DNA of 64,000 nucleotides from positions 6,666,320 through 6,730,319 of the forward strand of contig NZ_CP025546.1 of NCBI RefSeq assembly GCF_003614435.1. Direction: 5' to 3'. The position numbers and the translations under genes are program-made. The DNA is from Mycobacterium paragordonae. GTDB lineage: Bacteria; Actinomycetota; Actinomycetes; Mycobacteriales; Mycobacteriaceae. The notes under the pieces are model-generated. The model had not been told where the DNA came from. It did no database searches and worked only from the letters and a program-made list of their open reading frames with translations. Numbering within the stretch: the stretch's first letter is position 1; every line of letters begins with the position of its first letter. This document shows, in pieces, positions 46,461-56,830 of this stretch.

Positions 46461-48862
46461 CGGCGTTGCGTTCCCGCTGGGTCAGGTTGGTGCGTCTCGC
46501 CGCAGTGATCGGCATCATGGCCGGTTTCGGGATGCTGCTCACCGCACCCGGCGCCACACCGCGCGCCCGCGCGGGCGAGCCCACCGCGACACCCTTCGTC
46601 CAGGTCCGCATCGACCAGGTGTCCCCGGACGTCGTCACCACCACCAGCGACCCCGTCGTCACCGTCAGCGGCATGGTCACCAACATCGGCGACCGCCCGG
46701 TCCGCGACGTGATGGTCCGCCTCGAGCACGCCTCGGCCGTCTCTGCCTCCCCCGGCCTGCGCACCTCGCTGGACGGCAGCACCGACCAGTACGAGGCCGC
46801 CGCGGACTTCCTCACCGTCTCGCCGGAACTGCAGCGCGGGCAGCAGGCCGGCTTCACCCTGTCCGCGCCGCTGCGCTCACTTACCCAGCCGTCGCTGGCC
46901 GTCGACAAGCCCGGCATCTTTCCCGTCCTGGTCAACGTCAACGGCACCCCCGACTACGGCGCGCCCGCGCGCCTGGACAACGCCCGCTTCCTGCTGCCGG
47001 TGGTGGGCGTTCCGCCGGACAAAGCCGACAAGGGCGCCGAGGCCGCGCCCGCCGTCGCACCCGAAACCACCAAACCGGTGTGGATCACCATGCTGTGGCC
47101 CCTGGCCGACCGGCCGCGGCTGGCGCCGGGAGTCCCCGGCGGCACCATCCCGGTCCGCATGGTCGACGACGACCTGGCCAACTCCCTGGCCAACGGCGGT
47201 CGCCTGGACACCTTGCTGTCCGCCGCCGAACTCGCGACCAGCCGTGACGTCGACCCGGACGGCGCGGTAGGGCGCGCGCTGTGCCTGGCCGTCGACCCGG
47301 ACCTGATCGTCACCGTCAACGCGATGACCGCCGGCTACGTCGTGTCCAACTCCCCCGACGGTCCGGCACAGCTGCCCGGCACTCCCACTCACCCGGGCAC
47401 TGGGCAGGCCGCCGCGACCACCTGGCTCAACCGGCTGCGCGCGCTGGCCCACCGCACCTGCGTGGCGCCGATGCCCTACGCCCTGGCCGACCTGGACGCC
47501 CTGCAGCGGGTCAACGACCCCGGCCTGAGCTCCACCGCCACCGTCAGCAACGGCGAGATCATCGACCGCATCCTGGATGTGACGTCGGTCCGGGGCACCG
47601 CCCTGCTCCCGGACGGTCCGCTGACCAGCCGCGCCGTCAGCCTGCTCAACGCCAACGACAACACGGTCGCCGTCGCCGCGGCCGACCTTTCCGCGCAGGA
47701 CGCCGGCGACGCCGGCAGCGCCAACGTCACACCGCACCGGTTGTCGACCCAGGTGGTCGCCGCGCCGTTCGACCCCGCCGTCGGGGCGGCGCTGGCCGGA
47801 GCGGGCACCAACCCGACCGTCCCCACGTACCTGGATCCGTCGCTGTCGATCCGGGTCAACCACGACTCGGCCACCGCCCGGCGCCAGGACGCGCTGGGCG
47901 CCATGCTGTGGCGCAGCCTCACCCCCGATGCCGCCCCGCGCACCCAGATCCTGGTGCCCCCGGCGGTGTGGTCGCTGCAGGGCGATGACGCGCAGTTCAT
48001 CCTGACCGCGCTGGCCACGTCGATTCATTCGGGTCTGGCCGTGCCGCGGCCGCTGCCCGCGCTGGTCGCCGACGCGGCCGCCCGCATCGAACCGCCGGTG
48101 CCGCCCGGCGCCTACCCGACCGAGCGGGGCAGGTTCAGCGACGAGATCACCGGCGAGATCACCGGCCAGGTGGGCCGGCTGTTCAAGCTGACCTCGGCCC
48201 TGATGACCGACGAGCGCACCGGCCTGACCGGGCCGCAGTACACCGCGCCGCTGCGCGAGGACATGCTGCGCGCGCTGAGCGAGTCGGTGCCGCCGGACAC
48301 CCGCAACGGCCTGGCCCAGCAACGCCTGACGGTGGTGGGCACCACGATCAACGACTTCTTCGGCTCGGTAACGATCGTGAACCCGGGCGGCTCCTACACG
48401 TTGGCGACCGAGCACAGCCCGCTGCCGCTGGCGCTGCACAACGGCCTGGCCGTGCCGATCCGGGTGCGGCTGCAGGTCAACGCCCCACCGGGCATGACGG
48501 TGACCGACATGGGCGAAATCGAGCTGCCGCCCGGCTACCTTCCGCTGCGGGTCCCGATCGAGGTCAACTTCACCCAGCGGGTCGCCATCGACGTCGGGCT
48601 GCGCACCCCGGACGGCACCACCCTGGGCGAACCCGTGCGGCTGTCGGTGCACTCCAACGCCTACGGCAAGGTGCTGTTTGCGATCACGCTCACCGCCGCG
48701 GCGGTGCTGGTCGCCCTTGCCGGGCGCCGCCTGTGGCACCGCTTCCGCGGCCAGCCCGACCCCGCCGACCTCGACCGGCCCGACCCGCCCGCGAGCGCCC
48801 ACCCGCGGCCTCCGGTTGAGCGGGCGATCGAGCAACGGGTCCACGAAGAGCACCGCGTATGA
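46457..48862 (+). CDS. Secreted or membrane-anchored DUF6049-type protein (Rv3909 ortholog)
   Basis: An 801-residue protein (Rv3909 has 802) with a signal peptide near residues 10-35 and one transmembrane helix at about 736-758, leaving a large extracytoplasmic part. GTG 46457 overlaps the mutT4 stop, and its end overlaps murJ by ATGA, so mutT4, this gene and murJ are one operon. Function is unknown. Its fixed place before murJ hints at a cell-envelope role. Confidence 0.88.
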   Translation: MTALRSRWVRLVRLAAVIGIMAGFGMLLTAPGATPRARAGEPTATPFVQVRIDQVSPDVVTTTSDPVVTVSGMVTNIGDRPVRDVMVRLEHASAVSASPGLRTSLDGSTDQYEAAADFLTVSPELQRGQQAGFTLSAPLRSLTQPSLAVDKPGIFPVLVNVNGTPDYGAPARLDNARFLLPVVGVPPDKADKGAEAAPAVAPETTKPVWITMLWPLADRPRLAPGVPGGTIPVRMVDDDLANSLANGGRLDTLLSAAELATSRDVDPDGAVGRALCLAVDPDLIVTVNAMTAGYVVSNSPDGPAQLPGTPTHPGTGQAAATTWLNRLRALAHRTCVAPMPYALADLDALQRVNDPGLSSTATVSNGEIIDRILDVTSVRGTALLPDGPLTSRAVSLLNANDNTVAVAAADLSAQDAGDAGSANVTPHRLSTQVVAAPFDPAVGAALAGAGTNPTVPTYLDPSLSIRVNHDSATARRQDALGAMLWRSLTPDAAPRTQILVPPAVWSLQGDDAQFILTALATSIHSGLAVPRPLPALVADAAARIEPPVPPGAYPTERGRFSDEITGEITGQVGRLFKLTSALMTDERTGLTGPQYTAPLREDMLRALSESVPPDTRNGLAQQRLTVVGTTINDFFGSVTIVNPGGSYTLATEHSPLPLALHNGLAVPIRVRLQVNAPPGMTVTDMGEIELPPGYLPLRVPIEVNFTQRVAIDVGLRTPDGTTLGEPVRLSVHSNAYGKVLFAITLTAAAVLVALAGRRLWHRFRGQPDPADLDRPDPPASAHPRPPVERAIEQRVHEEHRV

Positions 48863-51800
48863 ACCCCGCACCCCGAGGGGTGCAGCCGGCGCCGCAGCGG
48901 TCGTCGTCACAGCCACCTCGACATCAGCTGTCCCAGCCGCGCAGCACCGTGCCGCCGCCGGGCCTGCCGCCGCGCCCCGGCTGGACGCCGCAGCAAAAGC
49001 AGCTCGAGGATCCCAAGCGGCCCCGCCCCGAGCAACTGTCCGACGCCGCGGTGGTGTCGCGGTCCTGGGGCATGGCATTCGCCACCCTGATCAGCAGGCT
49101 CACCGGCTTCGCCCGGATCGTGCTGCTGGCCGCCATCCTGGGTGCGGCACTGTCCAGCTCCTTCTCGGTGGCCAACCAGCTGCCCAACCTGGTCGCCGCC
49201 CTGGTGCTCGAAGCGACGTTCACCGCGATCTTCGTGCCGGTGCTGGCCCGCGCCGAACAGGACGACCCCGACGGCGGGGCGGCGTTCGTGCGGCGGTTGG
49301 TCACCCTGGCCACCACCCTGCTGATCGTCGCCACCGTGTTGTCGGTGGCCGCGGCACCGCTGCTGGTGCGGCTGATGCTGGGCCGCAACCCCGAGGTCAA
49401 CGAGTCGCTGACCACCGCGTTCGCCTACCTGCTGCTTCCCCAGGTGCTGGTCTACGGCCTGTCCTCGGTGTTCATGGCGATCCTGAACACCCGCAACGTC
49501 TTTGGGCCGCCGGCCTGGGCGCCCGTCGTCAACAACGTCGTCGCGATCGCGACTCTGGGCGTGTATCTGGCCGTCCCCGGCGAACTGTCGGTCGATCCCG
49601 TCGAGATGAGCAACGCCAAGCTGCTGGTGCTCGGCGTCGGCACCACCCTGGGCGTGTTCGCCCAGACCGCGGTGCTGCTGGTGGCGATCGGACGCGAGCA
49701 CATCAGCCTGCGCCCACTGTGGGGCCTAGACGATCGGCTCAAGCGCTTCGGCACCATGGCCGCGGCCATGGTGCTCTACGTGTTGATCAGCCAACTCGGC
49801 CTGGTGGTCGGCAACCAGATCGCCAGTTCGGCCGCCGCGTCGGGACCGGCGATCTACAACTACACCTGGTTGGTGCTGATGCTGCCGTTCGGCATGATCG
49901 GCGTCACGATCCTGACGGTGGTGATGCCCCGGCTCAGCCGCAACGCCGCCGCCGACGACATTCCGGCGGTGCTCGCCGACCTGTCGCTGGCCACCCGCCT
50001 GACCATGATCACGCTGATCCCGGCGGTGGCGTTCATGACGGTCGGCGGCCCGGCGATGGGCAGCGCGCTGTTCGCCTACGGGCACTTCGGGCAGGTGGAC
50101 GCCGGATACCTGGGTGCCGCGATCGCACTGTCGGCGTTCACCCTCATCCCCTACGCCCTGGTGCTGCTGCAACTGCGGGTCTTCTACGCCCGCGAACAAC
50201 CGTGGACGCCGATCGTGATCATCCTGGTGATCACCTCGGTGAAGATCGCCGGCTCGCTGCTGGCGCCGCACGTCACGAACAACAAAGACCTGATCGCGGG
50301 CTACCTCGGCACGGCCAACGGCCTGGGCTTTCTGGCCGGCGCCGTCGTCGGTCATTTTCTGCTGCGCCGCAGCCTGCGGCCCAAGGGCGGGGCGCTGATC
50401 GACCTCGGGACGGTGCGCACGATCCTGGTGGCGACCTCGGCGTCGCTGCTGGCGGGGCTGGTCGCCCACGTCGCCGACCGCCTGCTCGGTCTGCACCGGT
50501 TGACCGAGCATGGCGGCATGGGCTCGCTGCTGCGCCTGTTCCTCCTCGCGGTCATCATGGTGCCGATCTTGGCGGGGGTGATGCTCGGCGCACGCGTACC
50601 CGAAGCCCAGGCGGCCGCTGCCGTCATCCGGCGCCGAACCCGCCCCCGAGCCCCGGCCCCGGCCGCGGCCCCGGCCAACCCGACGGTGTCGTCCGCAGGT
50701 CGCCCCGTCACGTACCCTGAGCAAAGAAAATCGTCCCTGCCGGGGGGAGATGCGGTCCAGGAGCCGATCCGGCGCAGACCTCCGGTGGCCAGGGCCGGGC
50801 TAGCGAAAGGACTGGAGGTGACCGACCGCACTTCGGATAACGCCGCACCGAGTTCGATGGCCGGCGACGACTTCCAGCCCGACATCCCGAGTCGGGGCAC
50901 ACCCGCGCGGGATCGGCTGACGGGCGACGTCGACCCCCGCGGACCTGTCCCGTTCGACGCGCCCCGCGAGCGCGATGCCGAGCCACCCCAGGACGACCTC
51001 AACCTGGTGCCCGGGGCGCGCATCGCCAACGGCCGTTACCGGCTGCTGATCTCCCACGGCGGCACGCCGCCGCTGCACTTCTGGCAGGCCCTGGACACCG
51101 CCCTGGACCGGCAGGTCGCGCTCACCTTCGTCGACCCCGAAGGCTCGCTGCCCGAGGACGTGCTGCAGGAGATCCTGTCGCGCACCCTGCGGCTCAGCCG
51201 GATCGACAAGCCCGGCATCGCCCGGATCCTCGACGTCGTCCACACCGGATCCGGCGGCCTGGTGGTCTCGGAATGGATCCGCGGCGGCTCGTTGCAGGAG
51301 GTGGCCGACACCTCACCGTCGCCGGTCGGGGCAATCCGGGCGATGCAGTCCTTGGCCGCCGCGGCCGACGCCGCCCACCGCGCCGGCGTCGCGCTGTCCC
51401 TCGACCACCCCAGCCGGGTGCGGGTGAGCATCGACGGCGACGTCGTGCTGGCCTACCCGGCGACGATGCCCGACGCCAACCCGCAGGACGACATCCGCGG
51501 CATCGGCGCCGCGCTGTATGCGCTGCTGGTCAACCGCTGGCCGCTGCCCGAGTCCGGGGTGCGCAGCGGCCTGGCGCCGGCCGACCGCGACGCCAACGGC
51601 CAGCCCGTCGAACCGACCGTCGTCGATCGCGACATCCCGTTCCAGATCTCCGCGGTCGCCGTCCGATCGGTGCAGGAGGACGGCGGAATACGCAGTGCCT
51701 CAACGCTTTTAAACCTGCTGCAGCAGGCCACCGCGGTGGCCGACCGGACCGAGGTGATCGGACCGATCGCCGAACCGCCCGCCCCGGCATCGCCACGACG

Positions 51801-52476
51801 CGCCGCCGAGCGCGGCGGTGAGATCTACACCCGGCGGCGGCGCAACCTGCTGATCGGCCTCGGCGCGGGCGGGGCCGTCCTGCTGGTGGCGCTGCTGGTG
51901 CTGGCTTCCGTGGTCAGCAAGATCTTCGGCGACGTCGGCAACGGCCTCAAGGGCGACCAGCTGGGCCTGAACAACCCGACTTCGTCGGCCGCGTCGGAGT
52001 CACCGGGCAGCTCGGCGCCGTCCGGCAGCTTCGTCAAGCCCACCAAGGCCACGGTCTTCTCCCCCGGCGGCGACGCCGACAACCCCGGCGATGCGGGTAA
52101 CGCGATCGACGGAAACGCGGGCACCGTGTGGCAGACCGACACCTACTCCGACTCGGTCCCCTTCCCCGGCTTCAAGAACGGGGTCGGCTTGATGTTGCAG
52201 CTGCCCAAGCCGACCGTGGTCGGCGTGGTCGGCATCGACGTCTCGAGCACCGGGACCAAGGTGGAGATCCGCTCGTCATCCTCGCCGAACCCGTCGAAGC
52301 TGGAAGACACCACGGTGTTGACGCCGGCCACCGCGCTGAAGCCGGGCCACAACACCATTCAGGTCAAGGCGTCCTCGCCGACCTCGAACCTGCTGGTCTG
52401 GATCTCGACGCTGGGCACCACAGACGGCAAGAGCCGCGCCGACGTCTCCGAGATCACCATCCAGGCCGCCTCCTGA
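48859..52476 (+). CDS. murJ: MurJ (MviN) lipid II flippase fused to a pseudokinase domain
   Basis: A 1205-residue protein (Rv3910 has 1184). After a Pro-rich cytosolic start comes a fourteen-helix MurJ/MviN domain (about 66-590) that flips lipid II. A linker leads to a pseudokinase (about 720-960) lacking the HRD Asp (it reads ALSLDHPSRVRVS) and the DFG motif. One helix at about 995-1016 is followed by an extracellular galactose-binding-like domain. In M. tuberculosis PknB phosphorylates the pseudokinase, which then binds FhaA and slows peptidoglycan synthesis. All parts are intact here. Confidence 0.93.
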   Translation: MNPAPRGVQPAPQRSSSQPPRHQLSQPRSTVPPPGLPPRPGWTPQQKQLEDPKRPRPEQLSDAAVVSRSWGMAFATLISRLTGFARIVLLAAILGAALSSSFSVANQLPNLVAALVLEATFTAIFVPVLARAEQDDPDGGAAFVRRLVTLATTLLIVATVLSVAAAPLLVRLMLGRNPEVNESLTTAFAYLLLPQVLVYGLSSVFMAILNTRNVFGPPAWAPVVNNVVAIATLGVYLAVPGELSVDPVEMSNAKLLVLGVGTTLGVFAQTAVLLVAIGREHISLRPLWGLDDRLKRFGTMAAAMVLYVLISQLGLVVGNQIASSAAASGPAIYNYTWLVLMLPFGMIGVTILTVVMPRLSRNAAADDIPAVLADLSLATRLTMITLIPAVAFMTVGGPAMGSALFAYGHFGQVDAGYLGAAIALSAFTLIPYALVLLQLRVFYAREQPWTPIVIILVITSVKIAGSLLAPHVTNNKDLIAGYLGTANGLGFLAGAVVGHFLLRRSLRPKGGALIDLGTVRTILVATSASLLAGLVAHVADRLLGLHRLTEHGGMGSLLRLFLLAVIMVPILAGVMLGARVPEAQAAAAVIRRRTRPRAPAPAAAPANPTVSSAGRPVTYPEQRKSSLPGGDAVQEPIRRRPPVARAGLAKGLEVTDRTSDNAAPSSMAGDDFQPDIPSRGTPARDRLTGDVDPRGPVPFDAPRERDAEPPQDDLNLVPGARIANGRYRLLISHGGTPPLHFWQALDTALDRQVALTFVDPEGSLPEDVLQEILSRTLRLSRIDKPGIARILDVVHTGSGGLVVSEWIRGGSLQEVADTSPSPVGAIRAMQSLAAAADAAHRAGVALSLDHPSRVRVSIDGDVVLAYPATMPDANPQDDIRGIGAALYALLVNRWPLPESGVRSGLAPADRDANGQPVEPTVVDRDIPFQISAVAVRSVQEDGGIRSASTLLNLLQQATAVADRTEVIGPIAEPPAPASPRRAAERGGEIYTRRRRNLLIGLGAGGAVLLVALLVLASVVSKIFGDVGNGLKGDQLGLNNPTSSAASESPGSSAPSGSFVKPTKATVFSPGGDADNPGDAGNAIDGNAGTVWQTDTYSDSVPFPGFKNGVGLMLQLPKPTVVGVVGIDVSSTGTKVEIRSSSSPNPSKLEDTTVLTPATALKPGHNTIQVKASSPTSNLLVWISTLGTTDGKSRADVSEITIQAAS

Positions 52477-52521
52477 TCCGGGTGAAGTGCCGGGCGCCTG
52501 CCGATTGGCTACCGTCCGGCG

Positions 52522-53079
52522 GTGGGCTTCTGGGCATCAGGACGGCACCGCAGTGACACCGAATTACTGGCCGCACACGTCGCTGGCGACCGGCACGCGT
52601 TCGCCGAGTTGTTCAGGCGTCACCACCGGCAGCTCTACCGGCTGGCGCGGCAGTCCAGCCTGAGTCGCGAAGACGCCGACGACGCGGTCCAGGACGCGAT
52701 GCTCTCGGCGCACCGCAGCGCAGAATCCTTCCGCGACGACGCCGCGGTCGGAACCTGGTTGCACCGAATCGTGCGCAACGCCTGCCTGGACCGGCTCCGT
52801 CGGGCGCAGGCCCGACCGACCGTTCCGTTCCAGGACGTGCACCCGGTCAGCGACCGCACGTCCCAGGTGGAGACTGCGATCGTGGTGCGGCGAGCATTGC
52901 TGCGGCTACCGATCCAGCAACGTGCCGCGGTGGTTGCCGTCGACCTGCAGGGCTACTCCATCGCCGAGACCGCGCGGCGGCTGGGCGTGCCCGAGGGCAC
53001 CGTCAAGAGCCGGTGTGCCCGTGGCCGCGCCCGCCTCGCCAATCTGCTGGGTTACCCCGAAATGATCGGCGCCACATAG
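52522..53079 (+). CDS. sigM: ECF RNA polymerase sigma factor SigM
   Basis: A 185-residue ECF sigma factor, close in length to Mtb SigM. Region 2 has EDADDAVQDAMLSAHRSA and WLHRIVRNACLDRLRR; region 4 has QGYSIAETARRLGVPEGTVK. GTG 52522 is used as start, giving MGFWASGRHRSDTELLAAHV. In M. tuberculosis SigM controls some ESX-family and surface-lipid genes and is held by an anti-sigma factor encoded next to it. Here that gene is separated from sigM by a PGRS-like frame and appears shortened. Confidence 0.92.
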   Translation: MGFWASGRHRSDTELLAAHVAGDRHAFAELFRRHHRQLYRLARQSSLSREDADDAVQDAMLSAHRSAESFRDDAAVGTWLHRIVRNACLDRLRRAQARPTVPFQDVHPVSDRTSQVETAIVVRRALLRLPIQQRAAVVAVDLQGYSIAETARRLGVPEGTVKSRCARGRARLANLLGYPEMIGAT

Positions 53080-53116
53080 CGTTATAGAACCATTTCGCCG
53101 ATAGCCGGCGCTGATT

Positions 53117-53416
53117 ATGGTGTGGCGCGTGTCGTTCGTCGCGGCCTGGCCGCAAGAACTGCAAGCGAGTGTCAGTGGCACCGGTGGGCAAGGTGGCACC
53201 GGCGGTACGGGTGGGCACGGCGGCGACGGCGGCACCGGCGGCACGACGCTCGGCGGCGGCACACCCGGGAACCCGGGACGCGGCGGCTTCGGCGCCCCGG
53301 GCGGAAATGGCGGACAGGGCGGTGTAGGAGGCGCCGGTCCCGGCACTCCCGGCGCGGACGGCGCCGCGGGTGCCCAGGGCGACGACGGCGCCGACGGGTC
53401 CCCCGGCCTGCGGTAA
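53117..53416 (+). CDS. Short glycine-rich, PGRS-like protein without PE domain
   Basis: A 99-residue open frame whose residues from about 19 on follow a GGx/GTG/GxxG pattern (SGTGGQGGTGGTGGHGGDGG), typical of PE_PGRS repeats, then collagen-like GxxG to the end (AGAQGDDGADGSPGLR). No PE domain or signal peptide comes before it. It lies between sigM and its anti-sigma gene. It could be a small real gene or a transferred piece of a PGRS array; the start (ATG 53117 or a later GTG) is uncertain. Confidence 0.5.
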   Translation: MVWRVSFVAAWPQELQASVSGTGGQGGTGGTGGHGGDGGTGGTTLGGGTPGNPGRGGFGAPGGNGGQGGVGGAGPGTPGADGAAGAQGDDGADGSPGLR

Positions 53417-53463
53417 CCGGGTCCTGTTACGCGTCCGGCCGCCGATAGCGGACACTGGGTCCG

Positions 53464-54018
53464 ATGAGTTCAGCCGAGGATGCGGATCCGCCGCTGACGG
53501 TCGACGCGGCGGAGACGCCGTCGGCGAGCTTCGCCGAGTCACCGAAGCCTCCCCATTCCGCACACGCGGCCCGACCGCCCCTGCGTCCCGCGCACGTCAT
53601 CGCCGGCGTCGCCGGTGTCGGCGCGGTGCTGGCAGCGGTCGGCATCGGAACCGTGTCCCTGCTCAACCAACCGGACTCCACACCTGGCGAACCGGTCACC
53701 GCCAATCACATCACCGTTTCCACCCCGGTTCCGGTGATTCCGCTGTCGGACGCTGAGATCCGCAACCTGACACATCGTCCGCCCGATTTCGGCGCGCTCG
53801 GCAACGCCTCGCAGCGGGCGTCCTGCCTCGCCGGGCTGGGCTACCCCGCGGCCGAAGAGGTGCTCGGCGCCCAGCCCGTCGAGGTCAACGCCCGCCCGGG
53901 CGTGCTGCTATTGGTCAACGGCGACACCTCCGACACCCTGGTGGCCTACGCGGTCGCGCTGAACTGCAGTGCCGCCGACACCGGATTACTGGCCACGACC
54001 GCGATACCGCGCGCTTAG
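53464..54018 (+). CDS. rsmA: Anti-SigM factor-like protein, apparently missing the sigma-binding domain
   Basis: A 184-residue protein against 254 in Rv3912. It begins [16 protein letters not shown] and then jumps to [18 protein letters not shown], which in the ortholog lies about 70 residues later. The cytosolic helical part that should hold SigM is thus absent. The transmembrane helix (about 43-65) and the extracytoplasmic domain ([20 protein letters not shown], ending [13 protein letters not shown]) are kept. The loss is in frame. Comparison rests on a remembered sequence. Confidence 0.75.
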   Translation: MSSAEDADPPLTVDAAETPSASFAESPKPPHSAHAARPPLRPAHVIAGVAGVGAVLAAVGIGTVSLLNQPDSTPGEPVTANHITVSTPVPVIPLSDAEIRNLTHRPPDFGALGNASQRASCLAGLGYPAAEEVLGAQPVEVNARPGVLLLVNGDTSDTLVAYAVALNCSAADTGLLATTAIPRA

Positions 54019-54125
54019 CCGGTGGGCAGTGTCGTGCGTCGCAGCCGGGAACACCCGCGCCTACGCTGGCGTTCGTAGGATTGCAGATCACGCTCACTGA
54101 TCAGCCTTCGTTCCGAAAGGTACGC

Positions 54126-55112
54126 ATGACCGCTTCCTCAGACACCATCCACGACGTCATCGTCATCGGTTCCGGTCCTGCCGGATACACCGCGGCCCTC
54201 TACACCGCCCGCGCGCAACTCAAGCCGCTGGTCTTCGAGGGCATCTCCTTCGGCGGCGCGCTGATGACGACGACCGAGGTGGAGAACTACCCCGGGTTCC
54301 GCGACGGCATCACCGGCCCGGAATTGATGGACCAGATGCGCGAGCAGGCACTGCGCTTCGGCGCCGACCTGCGCATGGAAGACGTCGAGTCCGTGTCACT
54401 GGACGGACCGGTCAAGTCCGTGGTGACCGCCGAGGGCGAAACGTTCCGGGCCCGCGCCGTCATCCTGGCCATGGGCGCGGCCGCCCGCTACCTGCAGGTG
54501 CCCGGCGAGCAGGAATTGCTGGGCCGCGGCGTCAGCTCCTGTGCCACCTGCGACGGGTTCTTCTTCCGCGACCAGGACATCGCCGTCATCGGCGGCGGCG
54601 ACTCCGCGATGGAGGAAGCCACCTTCCTCACCCGGTTCGCCCGCAGCGTCACCCTGGTGCACCGCCGCGAGGAGTTCCGCGCCTCCAAGATCATGCTCAA
54701 CCGGGCCGAAGCCAACGAGAAGATCACCATCCTGACCAACAAGGCGGTCCTGGGCGTCGACGGCGACACCTCGGTCACTGGGCTGCGACTCCGTGACACG
54801 GTCACCGGTGAGGAATCCACCCTGCCGGTCACCGGAGTGTTCGTCGCGATCGGTCACGAACCGCGCTCGGCGCTGGTCCGCGACGCGGTCGAGGTGGACC
54901 CGGACGGCTACGTTCTGGTCCAGGGACGCACCACCAGCACCTCCCTGGACGGTGTTTTCGCCGCCGGCGACCTGGTCGACCGCACCTACCGGCAGGCGAT
55001 CACCGCGGCCGGCAGCGGTTGTGCCGCGGCCATCGACGCCGAGCGCTGGCTGGCCGACCACGAAGCAACCGGGCCCGCGGACAGTACCGAATTGATAGGA
55101 GCACAACGATGA
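54126..55112 (+). CDS. trxB2: Thioredoxin reductase
   Basis: A 328-residue flavoenzyme that passes NADPH electrons to thioredoxin. FAD-binding GSGPAG is near residue 16, the redox-active CATC at 139-142 and NADP-binding [10 protein letters not shown] follows; the FAD-tail [20 protein letters not shown] is present. ATG 54126 has GAAAGG upstream; the frame extends 15 codons further without reason to use it. The stop overlaps trxC by ATGA. Confidence 0.96.
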   Translation: MTASSDTIHDVIVIGSGPAGYTAALYTARAQLKPLVFEGISFGGALMTTTEVENYPGFRDGITGPELMDQMREQALRFGADLRMEDVESVSLDGPVKSVVTAEGETFRARAVILAMGAAARYLQVPGEQELLGRGVSSCATCDGFFFRDQDIAVIGGGDSAMEEATFLTRFARSVTLVHRREEFRASKIMLNRAEANEKITILTNKAVLGVDGDTSVTGLRLRDTVTGEESTLPVTGVFVAIGHEPRSALVRDAVEVDPDGYVLVQGRTTSTSLDGVFAAGDLVDRTYRQAITAAGSGCAAAIDAERWLADHEATGPADSTELIGAQR

Positions 55113-55459
55113 GCGATTCCGGCAAGTCAGCCACGATCGAAGTTTCCGACGCCTCCTTCGGCACCGACGTGTTGTCCAGCAATAAGCCTGTGCTGGTTGA
55201 CTTTTGGGCGACCTGGTGCGGCCCGTGCAAGATGGTGGCCCCGGTGCTGGAAGAGATCGCCGCCGAACGCTCGGCCGAGCTCACCGTCGCCAAGATCGAC
55301 GTGGACGCCAACCCCGAGACGGCGCGTGATTTCCAGGTCGTCTCGATCCCCACGCTGATCCTGTTCAAGGACGGCGAGCCGGTAAAGCGGATCGTCGGCG
55401 CCAAGGGCAAGGCGGCGTTGCTGCGCGAGCTGGCCGACTCGGTTCCGAACCTGTCCTGA
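55109..55459 (+). CDS. trxC: Thioredoxin TrxC
   Basis: A 116-residue thioredoxin, equal in length to Rv3914, with the active site WCGPC at 36-40 and the cis-Pro segment [12 protein letters not shown]. It is coupled to trxB2 by ATGA. Together they form the main cytosolic disulfide-reducing pair. Confidence 0.97.
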   Translation: MSDSGKSATIEVSDASFGTDVLSSNKPVLVDFWATWCGPCKMVAPVLEEIAAERSAELTVAKIDVDANPETARDFQVVSIPTLILFKDGEPVKRIVGAKGKAALLRELADSVPNLS

Positions 55460-55603
55460 GCGGCGGTATCGCGGGTTTCTCCTTGCAGAAACGACTCCCT
55501 GATTGGCCTGGGGTTTTCTCGATATCGGCGAGGATCTGCGACAATAGCGATTAACTGCGCCGCTTTTCGCGGCGATGTCAATTAGTCCCGGAGGGCCCTT
55601 GGT

Positions 55604-56830
55604 ATGCCGAGTCCGCGCCGCGAAGACGGCGACGCGCTGCGCTGTGGCGACCGTGGTGCCGCTGTCACCGAGATCCGGGCGGCGCTGGCCGCGCTGGGAA
55701 TGCTCGAAGGCTCCGACGACGAACTGACCACCGGGCGGCACGTCGCGGCCGACGTGTTCGACGGTGAGCTCGACCATGCGGTGCGGGCCTTTCAGCAGCA
55801 TCGTGGGCTGCTGGTCGACGGCGTCGTGGGCGAGGCCACCTACCGGGCGTTGAAAGAAGCCTCCTACCGCCTCGGCGCGCGCACGCTGTATCACCAGTTC
55901 GGCGCGCCGCTTTACGGCGACGACGTGGCGACTCTGCAAGCCCGGTTGCAGGACCTCGGTTTCTACACCGGTTTGGTGGACGGACATTTCGGCTTGCAGA
56001 CGCACAACGCGCTGATGTCCTACCAACGTGAGTACGGCCTGTCCGCGGACGGCATCTGCGGCCCAGAAACGTTGCGGTCCTTGTACTTCCTGAGTTCGCG
56101 GGTCAGCGGTGGTTCGCCGCACGCCATCCGCGAAGAGGAACTGGTGCGCAGCTCCGGCCCCAAGCTGTCGGGGAAGCGGATCATCATCGACCCGGGCCGC
56201 GGCGGCAGTGACCACGGTCTGATCACCCAGGGTCCGGCCGGCCCGATCAGTGAAGCAGACGTGTTGTGGGACTTGGCAAGTCGGCTCGAAGGCCGGATGA
56301 CGGCCATCGGCATGGAGACCTTCCTGTCCCGGCCCACCAACCGCAGTCCGTCGGACGCCGAACGCGCCGCCACCGCCAATTCCGTTGGCGCAGACTTGAT
56401 GATCAGCCTGCGTTGTGAAACCCAGACCAGCCCGTCGGCCAACGGCGTTGCCTCCTTCCACTTCGGCAATTCGCACGGTTCGGTCTCCACCATCGGACGC
56501 AACCTCGCCGACTTCATCCAACGGGAAGTGGTGGCTCGCACCGGTTTACGTGACTGCCGTGTGCACGGCCGGACGTGGGATCTGCTGCGGTTGACCAGGA
56601 TGCCGACCGTCCAGGTCGACGTCGGCTACATCACCAACCCGGGTGACCGCGAGATGCTGATCTCGACGCAGAGCCGCGACGCCATCGCCGAAGGAATCCT
56701 GGCCGCCGTGAAGCGGCTGTATCTGTTGGGCAAAAACGACCGGCCCACAGGAACTTTCACGTTCGCCGAACTGCTGGCCCACGAGTTGTCCGTGGAGCGT
56801 GAGCGGGCCAGCCGGCTCAGCGGCTCCTAG
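55604..56830 (+). CDS. cwlM: CwlM, amidase-like regulator of peptidoglycan precursor synthesis
   Basis: A 408-residue protein (Rv3915 has 406) with two peptidoglycan-binding-like domains (about 15-85 and 100-165) and an Amidase_3 domain (about 190-375). The zinc ligands are altered: the usual DPGHGG reads DPGRGG (Arg199) and the second His position reads SLRCE (Arg270), although Glu217 is kept. It has no signal peptide. In mycobacteria phosphorylated CwlM stimulates MurA and is essential, so it is a regulator and not an enzyme. It ends overlapping the next gene by 14 bases on the other strand. Confidence 0.92.
   Translation: MPSPRREDGDALRCGDRGAAVTEIRAALAALGMLEGSDDELTTGRHVAADVFDGELDHAVRAFQQHRGLLVDGVVGEATYRALKEASYRLGARTLYHQFGAPLYGDDVATLQARLQDLGFYTGLVDGHFGLQTHNALMSYQREYGLSADGICGPETLRSLYFLSSRVSGGSPHAIREEELVRSSGPKLSGKRIIIDPGRGGSDHGLITQGPAGPISEADVLWDLASRLEGRMTAIGMETFLSRPTNRSPSDAERAATANSVGADLMISLRCETQTSPSANGVASFHFGNSHGSVSTIGRNLADFIQREVVARTGLRDCRVHGRTWDLLRLTRMPTVQVDVGYITNPGDREMLISTQSRDAIAEGILAAVKRLYLLGKNDRPTGTFTFAELLAHELSVERERASRLSGS

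Noticed and set aside
46877..49078. 733-residue - strand frame
   Set aside because: Antisense to the Rv3909-type gene and the start of murJ.
52906..53346. Proline-rich - strand frame, possible extensin-like protein
   Set aside because: It is the complement of the glycine-rich PGRS-like codons and of the sigM end.
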